Shown here one piece after another: positions 54,663-64,000 of a DNA stretch of 64,000 nt. How positions within the stretch are numbered: position 1 is the stretch's first letter; each line of letters opens with the position of its first letter. The DNA is from Paraphysomonas bandaiensis (taxonomy: Eukaryota; Chrysophyceae): positions 62,001-126,000 of the forward strand of contig CBFFRP010000284.1 of NCBI GenBank assembly GCA_965644295.1, in the 5' to 3' direction. The translations under genes and the position numbers were made by a program. Under the pieces are notes generated by a model. That model ran no database searches, was not told where the DNA came from, and worked only from the letters and a program-made list of their open reading frames with translations.

Positions 54663-56814
54663 ATGCGCCAATCACAGTCGAGTAATATGAACAGAAGAGT
54701 AGTGCTCGTGTCGTTGGTTGTGCTTATATGTTTGTCAGTGCGCTTTTCTATATATGGAATCAACTCACTGGTTCCTTGGAAGAGTAACCGTCCGTTAGAT
54801 ATTCATTATGTTATGAATGCGTGGGAAAAAAAGGAATACGAGATGCAGCATCGCGTCACAGGAGTGTTGAGCAGTTCTCGTCTTCGTCAGTGTAATGACG
54901 ACGCGTATGTTACCTTTGTTATGCCGACATATGGATCAAGACCGTCAATATCAACCTCTATGCAGTCCATAATAAACTTAGATGAATGTGGATGGCGTTT
55001 GATTGTTGTGTATGCTGTTGTTGACGATGCCGCTGCAAGCGAGCTACATCAGGAAGCGCCATTTCAGCTCACTACAATTCCTCAGTATATTTGGCAAGAC
55101 CCCCGCATATACTTTCTACCATACAAGAGCACAGTTGCGAGAAATTACGGGGGATCGCAACGCAATGCTGCATTCCGTCACATATCGACCCCTTGGATAG
55201 CTTTTCTTGACGATGATGACACTATAACTGCAGACTATATTACACTGCTCAAGAAAGAGATACGTAGTTACCCTGAAGCAGCCGCAGTATTGTTTCGCAT
55301 GACCTGCACGACCTGTGAGCACACGGTTATTCCGCCTGAGTCCTACCGCACTATTGAGGCCAACCACGCCGGTATAAGTTTTGCTGTGCGTCGAGTTGTT
55401 GTGACTCCGCTAGGAAATCATAAGTTTGTGGATGGGCCGGCGGAGGATTACAAGTTTTTACATGATATGGTTCGTGGGGGTCTAGAGGTGGTACTATCAG
55501 GATCTGTAGCGTATCTGGTGAAGGGTAACTACATTAAGCCCGAGATTCCAATGGCTTCCACAATTGTGCACCTAATTGACAACAACGAGACGGAATTCCA
55601 ACAACCTATATTAAGGCCAATTCTAGGTTTCGACTTTCCAGAGAAAGATAGTATTTTCTTCGGGTCAAATATACGCGGCTTACAGCAGTCTCTCGAACGA
55701 CTGCGAGGAGTTGGATGTATAGACAGCGTATTTTTTGACGCCATGGCGGTGGAAGTGCATTTTGGTTTCAAGACTCCCGTTGTTGACGAGAAAAAACTCC
55801 TCATTCAAGTGCAGGTAGAACAAATACATAACAGAACCATACCCCGAACAGACACACTCGTTTTCTCTCCGCACTACCTTCAAAAGATGCGTACTGCCAG
55901 TCAAGTGTGGGCTATAGCTCCCTCCCACTTTAGATTCTTGACGCAAACGTTAGGGCTCAATAACGTTTTCTTTGTACCAATGTGGCACATGACAGAATCG
56001 GATCTGGGTGGGGAGCTAGCTTTAACCAGGAAGGAAAAGGCTCGACTAGCAGTGCCGACCAAGGAGCAGCAATGTATGTATGCTGAAGTCCATCCTATCC
56101 TTTTTGAAGGAAATACATACACGGTGGGAAACTGTGTGTTGTATCCTGCGAACTGCCCGGAGACAGGACATTCTAGTAGTATCCCACTGTGCAAGCTACC
56201 GCGGGTACTTTTCTTCGGTGCCGTTCGATACAGTCATAACGGCAGACGAGAGCGACTCTGCCAGGTGATGAGCGAAGGTGTGGATGACTTCGTCTGCTAT
56301 GAGGGAGTATTTGGACCGCATCTAAACCGCCTGATCGACACCGCCGATGTAGTAGTGCTTGACCGCTATTATGCCGTGTCTACTATAGAGTCCCACCGCA
56401 TTGACCCACTGCTGCTTAAGGGTAAAGTTATTGTCAGTACACATTCCTTCGGTACGTAGGTCACTTTCAGTGTACTGTTGCTCATTTTGTTTTTGTAGAC
56501 CGTGACTTGGAACTCGTCTACAACAACTCCATAGTTTTTGTTGACCGCGTTGAGGATATGCCCAGAACTGTAAACAGAATCCTTAATGATCAGCAGATGT
56601 TGAAGCGCATGTCTGTGTACAATAGAGAATTTATGCGGCAAAAGGTGTGTTGTATCACAATTCTTGTCTTGTTGCTAATTTCTTGTAGATGATGTCATCA
56701 GGACCTCTGTGTGCCGCTTTGACAGCACTTCGGCGTTCTGCCCTATCATCTGGTACTGTTAAAGTTGTTACCGAAAGGATTAAACCAGATAAGCAGCGAC
56801 ATAAATATTGGTAG
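54663..56814 (+). CDS. Type II membrane two-domain glycosyltransferase (GT2-like plus GT-B-like)
   Basis: Exons 54663-56451, 56499-56644 and 56689-56814 give 686 aa. The N-terminus has a signal anchor (VVLVSLVVLICLSVRFSIYG). Residues ~75-270 look like a family 2 GT-A domain: VTFVMPTYGSRPSISTSMQS, then RNYGGSQRNAAFRHISTPWI and the metal-binding run AFLDDDDTITADY. The C-terminal half resembles a GT-B fold: FSPHYLQKMRTASQVW, VLFFGAVRYSHNGRRERLCQ, ADVVVLDRYYAVSTIESHRI, GKVIVSTHSFDRDLELVYNN, VFVDRVEDMPRTVNRIL. It is probably Golgi-located and acts in glycan or polysaccharide synthesis; substrate unknown. An internal start at 54687 is possible. Confidence 0.82.
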
Positions 56815-57623
56815 TGTATAGATTTTAGACAAGCAACGCGCCCCCTATGATAAACTAGAGAGTGATGCTGTGGGCTACATGTTACTACTTCCAATATGCA
56901 ACAGTACTTGCCCGGCTGCAATGTCATGTTTGCATCGCGTAGTGTTATGGGTCAACTTATTCTAAGATAAATTGCAATAGTAAAGTAGATAGTACTACAG
57001 ATATTTCATCGTGTGGTCATTTTGGAAGCTTCTTAATTATTTCTGTAGAATGACTGTGTAGAAATAGCTTTAGATAACGCTGATAATTTTTTAACTTATT
57101 GGTTTTAAGATGTTTTATTTCTAATCCTTAAGTGCTTCTGAGGACAGAAAAAATATTGGGAAATATGATTCAGCCAAATCGAATAGTCAAATTGGTTGTC
57201 CAACCTAGTCACACTATTTTTGGTGTAACTATCTAGTCAAAGAACTCAACTTAGTCATAAATTGTACTAGCAGTCATGTAGCATATAACTACACATTACT
57301 GTACAATAATGAAGGCACGCTACTGGTCAAGTGAAATCAAACCAACATAGGTAATCCTACGACTGGTAGTGGTTGCAATGTATGTATTAGAAACTGAGTA
57401 AGGTCTGTCGGCTCAGGACAAAATATGATAGGCTTGCAAACATTGTATATAGTAAACTCGTGAATGTCGATGGGAGCCTGCCATACTACTTCATATATAT
57501 ACCAAACTCAATATCTATGATCAAGACACCGTGATTATTTATAAATTGATTCTCAACGAGTGTAGGTATGATACGAAGACAATCGACAACACTACTTTTT
57601 CAAATGTGCACGGAAAAAGAGCA
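56815..57623. other. Intergenic, no gene seen
   Basis: AT-rich space between the 3' ends of two convergent genes. Nothing recognised. Confidence 0.45.
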
Positions 57624-58202
57624 TTAGTCATCGAGGTTGTAATTTTGAAGCATTCCCCAGTTAGGGGGCAGCCATCTAAATCGATAAGTGCTTTCTCCTG
57701 GCACCCACCCTTCAACATCTTTCATGAGCTCAGCCTCCAATGCTTCATCTGCATTAAGTCTTCCGAGAAGCATTCTGTCGGATTCCGCCTGTTTAATGCA
57801 TGGTCACAACACTTGGTAGTACACTTAAGAGGGCACTCCACGTCACCTTTCTGTACGGAAATATTGCCAGTTGAAGTTCTCTGTTTTCACGTTGGTAAGT
57901 CCGGCTCTTATTATGTTGCTTTTTAATCTAATAAATTGTATATTAACTTCCATAATAAACAACAGTGAGCTACTGACCATATAGAACCCATTGACGGTCA
58001 TCGCGAAAATACCTAGCCATAGCAACCATCCCGGGGGACTCCTCGACTTGGAATGCCATATCATTTTTTTCCACTAATAATATACGATATAAATGAATTT
58101 GAGTATTATTCATATGTTACGATTCACCTCCCACGACGGCATCTTTGGTGGGCTGCCTTTGTCGAAGACAACAGGCCCGACATTACCTTTCTTACCTCCC
58201 AT
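57624..58202 (-). CDS. NDUFA13: NADH dehydrogenase (complex I) subunit NDUFA13 / GRIM-19
   Basis: Accessory subunit of mitochondrial complex I, anchored in the inner membrane. Four exons, all phase 0, encode 138 aa: 58128-58202, 57978-58073, 57847-57927, 57624-57788. Features: an N-terminal polar stretch ending SPPKMPSWEWKK, a single membrane helix SPPGWLLWLGIFAMTVNGFY, and a charged helix RTYQRENRELQLAIFPYRKA. The family signature is spread over the last exon: AESDRMLLGRLNADEALEAE, LMKDVEGWVPGESTYRFRW, PPNW. In mammals the equivalents are AE-DRR-L..LRENLEEEA, IMKDVPGW and VGES. Length matches the family (about 144 aa). It was found only after splicing; no single frame shows it. Confidence 0.9.
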
Positions 58203-58300
58203 GACGAATTTAGTCACTTGGTTTCAGTAGCGTAAATTAGGCTTAATTATGCCAATGTTTTAATGCTACGAAGCGGATAAAGTAGTGAGAGTGGTAGTGT
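58203..58300. promoter_or_regulatory. Compact bidirectional promoter region
   Basis: Only about 98 bp separate the NDUFA13 start codon (minus) from the putative signal-peptide exon (plus). Both transcripts would have to start within or very near this interval. Confidence 0.45.
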
Positions 58301-60826
58301 ATGCTGCTATACTCTACGCTGTGTGCTGCTGTATGCTGTAACATGCTGTTGGTTGTATTATTGTACGTAGCATGCATATGTATGTCAGCATATCCCACAT
58401 CAGCTCGCCCTGTCATGCACCAGCAGCAGGCACTAATGCAGTCTCAGTTAGTGGATAACAGCATAACATACAACTGTAGTATAGGTACAGTATTCCACTG
58501 TATAATCGTGTTCATTGTATTCATATAGTGTATAGGCGTATATGGATACTGCTGTATGGCGCCCTGCGTATGATGCTGTGTGTTGTGGGTGCATTTTCCT
58601 CACTGGGCTTCTCGGCTATACGAAGATTACTTGCAGGGATTAGAAGTCTAGAAGTGGGTTAGTCCAGGCAATCACCATTTGACCTGTGTTCCTGTGAGAG
58701 TGATAAATTCATCATACAGCGTAATGCCAGCGGTTGAATCAACTGTAACGGTCCCCTCTTCATTCTCATCTATGCAGAAACAAAACTCAATTCGCGCCAG
58801 CGTTGAATCGATATTGAAAATGCTGCAATACTTTGAGGTGGATTCACATGTGGATGTCGTCCTGTTGGGATCATCATTCTCTCAGTCATTCGTTCGTGAT
58901 GTTACTTCATATTTGTCTCACTTATCGCGGATGGGGTATGTGGGGAGCTCGTTGGAATATGTCCACGAAAAGTTTGTGTTTCATGTGGGCATGTCACGAC
59001 AGCTGGAAAGCTCATTATTACTTGACATCGAGGGTGGGGCTCAGCTAAACGACGACTCACTGAGTTCACACTTTAAACGACACCACTATAAGGCTACAAC
59101 TGGAACAACGATATTCATACTTAACTTCCCGACATATGATATGATGATTTCTGATACTTTCATTTCCCCTGAAGGCTTCGCATGGTTGGATGTGACTCCA
59201 TCAAAAAAAAATTATGGATATGTTTCCCCGATATCGCCAATGACAAGTGTGATGCCTAACCCATTTCATGGGATTGAAAGGGAGCTCAGTTCTCATGATT
59301 TGGCGGTGTTGATCTACAGATCTGCGGAACAGCTGTCCCCTCCCGTCTCTCCAGTTATTCATTCTCAAATGAATATCACGGATTCTGATTCTGGCGATTG
59401 GAAGATTCGTAGTGAGCTCCCAACCACCAATGTTAATGTTAGATTACTCACTCTCTGCGGGTATCCTCTGGCACGCTGTCAGCCTGATATGATATCCGCC
59501 GCCGCTATATCTGCTGTATCTGAGCACGTCGGGGGGGGTCGCATACAGGTATCGCACCAGAGCTCCATGGTCCGCCTGACAGACTCTCCTTCTGTGACAC
59601 ATGCCCTACTTTCGGCACTCCAGCGACACACACCACCCCCTGAGGGAACAGGAAAGGGAATCCACAGGCAACCGCAGAGTGAGAAAGGCGTGTGGGGTGG
59701 AAGAAGTTTACTTTCTCCCAGTGAAATGATGAAGCGACTGTTTCGTTCAGATGAGCTGCAAGCAGTTCTAGCTCATAGTCTGGAACAGGAAGGGAGAGGG
59801 AGGGTGCTGCCCGTTGTCAGCGTGCTTCTCCCAGCTGAATGGGATGTCGTGCTTTCTATGGAAGGAACAAATGGTTGCGGAGCAATATCCCCTCTTTCTG
59901 ACGGACGACAAGTGGGTATGACTGCATGTACGCGTTTCGACCATCTCTCTTCTTCGACTGAGAGTGGGTGGAAACTTCACAGAGAAGCGGTTGTAGTTCT
60001 CAGGCGTGATGACACACCAACTCCCGATAGATCGCACACAAGAGGCCAAGGGTCCAACAGAGCACCCCCTCTCGACACAGGCCTTATTCAAATAGATGGA
60101 AAAGAGGTGCCGAGATCTGATGCCTTCGAAACACACGAACTTAGTGATGCAATCATGGCGACATTATGGGGAATTCCTCCTGCGCATTCCTATTACAGTG
60201 CCAGCGCGCAACAGATGGTGTCTGACTTTCTCTGGTATCCAGCCCTTGCGTTGAGATCGAAAGAATCTCTCGATAACTTCAGGTACTCCCGAGTAGTGAG
60301 ACGGCACATGCTACTTTTAAGTGCGGACGATGCGATTAGGCGTACGGCCGTTGCGCTGGCTGAGGCTGAAGGATTCTCCGTTGGCATCCCATTTTTGGAA
60401 CAGCGATTTCAGCTCACTGGGGTAGTTCAAGACTCATCCGCGACTAGTACTATTGTGCGCCCCTCCGCTGTGCAAGATATAATACATGGCCTTGATGGTG
60501 TTGCCACTGACTACTCACACCTTGAATTCGATCTTGCATTGCAAGGGATGACTGATGTAGACGCCAAGGTACAACAGCTGGAAAGTCTCGTGCAGAAGGC
60601 GTGGGTGGGATCTGACCCCAGTCAGTTGTCTATTGAGTGTAAGTCATACGATCAGTATTCCTTTAACATTCGAAATACTGTAACTGAAAGTAATGGTGTT
60701 TTTCTTATTGTTGTGCTCGTCATCGGGACGTTTCTCGGAATGTTAGGTGCATTGTACTGCGTTGGCATAAAAAAATACGGTACCATAGGAATTCGACGGG
60801 TTGGTAGAAGAGTTGTGGTGAGATGA
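58301..60826 (+). CDS. Putative secretory-pathway type I membrane protein
   Basis: The main exon (58668-60826) is open for about 719 codons. Upstream, 58301-58484 encodes a hydrophobic leader (MLLVVLLYVACICMSAYPTS) that fits a signal peptide and can be joined by a phase 1 GT-AG intron of 183 nt. That is long for this genome, so the 5' structure is uncertain and a further small exon is possible. Early in the body DSHVDVVLLGSSFS and TIFILNFPTYDMM recall luminal proteins of the plant SPOT1/DUF7906 kind; this is a weak resemblance. Near the C-terminus one membrane helix (GVFLIVVLVIGTFLGMLGAL) is followed by a short basic tail (GRRVVVR). The domain between is probably luminal or extracellular. Function not recognised. 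Confidence 0.65.
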
Positions 60827-60926
60827 TGAGAGTCATATATTAAGAATAGTAGAATTAGATAGAGTGAATCAGTAATAAGATGTTACTCATTGTGTGCTTA
60901 ACGTATTGATAGGACTTGTAGACGAA

Positions 60927-61664
60927 GTGAATGTCTGATTATTAGCAATAGGCGTGCAAGAGTCTGAACTAATGTAGTACAACTATTTAACTAACTAGTG
61001 CTATTTATTTATTTAACGCTACGAAAGCTGTTTGTGCGTCACCGCAAACACCAAGGTGCAACCACTTTCGCTCTATCGCCCTCAACAAAGTCGGACTCAC
61101 ACCTTTTCGTGGTGTTCTGGGGGATAAGCACCGGAGAGATTCTCTCTGGGAAATTAACGTGAGCCGCAAACATAGACCGCAGATATTCTTCTTCCCAGTC
61201 ATAACGGAATGCTTGTGTGGTACAAGAGGCACCAATAAGTAAGTGTCACTTGTGTAGAGTGTAGAGTGTAGACGTCGTTGGGCCCTGACGAATTAACAGG
61301 CATCTGGGATCTGGCACAGAGCCCACCTCTAGGCATCTGGGGTATTGGACTGTCTACTGAAGTCAAGCATCCAGGCTGTTTGCTGTTCACCTCAAGAACT
61401 CAAAAAAACTGAAGTCAGCAGATGTCAGGTATATGAACATACTGCTTTCTCACTGCCTTTGCTTTGAGTGATGGAGTGAAAGTAGTTGCACCTTGGTGCT
61501 TTCGGCGACGCACTAGCAGATTCCGTAGTTACAGGTTAGTTAGTTACAGGTGAGTTTGTACTAGTTAGTTACAGGTAGACGTCTATCTAGTTTGACTAGT
61601 TTTCATCTAGCTACTAAGCTGGTGCTGAATCTTAACGCCTATTGCTAATAAGAAGACTTTCAAT
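60927..61664 (+). mobile_element. Complete long-inverted-repeat element (738 bp)
   Basis: The left end GTGAATGTCTGATTATTAGC and right end (reverse complement TTGAAAGTCTTCTTATTAGC) are inverted repeats. Both continue into AATAGGCGT and, after about 100 bp, into the GTGCGTC-CCG-CACCAAGGTGCAAC block. The interior 61085-61395 recurs inverted at 50740-51060 and, decayed, at 44480-44760. No transposase is encoded. The right half is duplicated with the neighbouring 1,118-bp unit. Confidence 0.75.
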
Positions 61665-62265
61665 AACAGACCTTGGTGTTTTAGTTGTTAATTTCGATAA
61701 ACTGCAAGGAACCTCTAACTAACTAAGAAAACTCAACTTAAACGCCTTCTTTAGTTAGACAATCCTATAATAAAGATAGAAAAGCAGAGCATTTAGTGGC
61801 CTCGTGCTCTGATATTGGTACCAGGTAAATGGTTGATATTAAAGTTGAACGTCATCTCAGGACAAGAACGATGCAATGATAACGACTACTAACATGGTTC
61901 CAAAACAGTTAGTGTGTTACTATTACAATTTACAGAACCAAGTCAGTCAATTTGAGAGCTCGAAGTCATCCTTCTTCCGCTTTCTTTTGGAAAGTGGAGC
62001 TGACAACTATGTTAGATACACTTTCTGAATATGAAAAATTCCCAACCTCGCTCGTTTTCACCAGAATAAAACTTCTGAAAAATTTGAATAGCTTCATCCT
62101 GCAGTATTCCAGACTCAATTTCATAAGGAGAAGGACTACATCACTGGTGAGTCATGTTTCAAGTTGCCATTTGCATTACCTCTCATGGTGAAGAGACAGA
62201 ATCGATCCATTTCCTCCAAATCGTGTATTATGACAACCAAATATAACTTTCCGTACACCTACTCT
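61148..62265. repeat. 1,118-bp tandem duplication, unit 1
   Basis: Direct tandem copy of 62266-63383 with constant offset 1,118 and at least one substitution (AATTAAC at 61287 versus AATAAAC). The junction shares CTCT (61144-61147, 62262-62265, 63380-63383), suggesting microhomology at the breakpoint. Confidence 0.95.
61947..62265 (-). pseudogene. Duplicated 3' end of ADAT2
   Basis: Copy of the last part of exon 4 and of exons 5 and 6 of the adenosine deaminase gene (equivalents 62180-62265, 62047-62135, 61947-61999). It begins inside exon 4, just after the CAAALG segment, so it lacks the catalytic His and both zinc Cys residues. It has no start or promoter of its own. Confidence 0.85.
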
Positions 62266-63846
<1,581 letters not shown>

Positions 63847-63939
63847 GCTGTATATACGCGCTACGACTCTACAGATCTCGAGAAACCACTACTCAAACAA
63901 TGAATCCACGTCTAGATAGAGTATCACAGTGCTGTCTAT

Positions 63940-64000
63940 ATGAGTCATGAGATGGAGGAAGAATGGCCACTCTCTGTGTACACCTGGTACAGCAGTGATC
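63940..64000 (+). CDS. Possible start of a gene running off the window
   Basis: ATG at 63940 opens a frame (MSHEMEEEWPLSVYTWYSSD) that stays open to the edge, divergent from ADAT2 at about 90 bp. Too short to identify. Confidence 0.3.
   Translation, partial: MSHEMEEEWPLSVYTWYSSD

Noticed and set aside
58487-58650. Small extra exon (frame VYRRIWILLYGAL...) between the leader and the main exon of the luminal protein
   Set aside because: It is open and has a typical 44-nt intron before it, but no following donor/acceptor pair of sensible length keeps the main frame.
61005-61235. Short frames in the inverted-repeat element as genuine peptides
   Set aside because: They run through the structured terminal block, differ in frame between copies and contain no domain.

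Overview
This is a nuclear chromosome fragment from a unicellular eukaryote. Genes are split by many very short GT-AG introns (mostly about 44-70 nt), intergenic DNA is AT-rich, the telomere-like repeat is TTAGGG, and repeats are abundant. A myosin with an SH3-like N-terminus, IQ motifs, coiled coil and C-terminal PX domain, together with the sequence style of ribosomal protein L18, points to a stramenopile (an oomycete or labyrinthulomycete relative). This lineage call is inference from protein architecture, not an alignment. All exon structures were built by hand from reading frame, splice sites and family conservation.

Layout. 0.8-5.3 kb: an MRS2/CorA magnesium channel (minus), divergent from a 13-exon TRF-like telomere-binding protein (plus); TTAGGG motifs lie between them. 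5.9-13.8 kb: two near-identical 275-bp inverted repeats enclose an unrecognised 457-aa protein and a five-KH RNA-binding protein. 13.9-15.8 kb: a hAT-like miniature element and a multi-pass membrane protein. 17.9-26.6 kb: the PX myosin, a major-facilitator transporter and RPL18. 27.7-30.2 kb: an F-box/ankyrin protein with highly homogenised repeats and a small Gln/Tyr-rich protein. 30.4-39.0 kb: a repeat island with duplicated elements, a 42-bp minisatellite and a truncated copia copy. 39.7-43.9 kb: AP-3 delta adaptin. 44.5-52.6 kb: a second repeat island with an intact Ty1/copia retrotransposon nested in a terminal-inverted-repeat element, then a decayed hAT element. 53-60.8 kb: a possible CCT-like protein, a two-domain glycosyltransferase, the complex I subunit NDUFA13/GRIM-19 and a large putative luminal/membrane protein. 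60.9-63.9 kb: another inverted-repeat element and a 1,118-bp tandem duplication that copied the 3' end of the tRNA adenosine deaminase ADAT2/TAD2.

The host genes are housekeeping functions (ion transport, telomere, trafficking, translation, respiration, tRNA editing) with no evident common pathway. The most unusual material is a dispersed long-inverted-repeat element family whose subterminal region can fold into a compact structure with pair-preserving changes between copies, plus the rearrangements around it. No tRNA, rRNA or CRISPR was seen.
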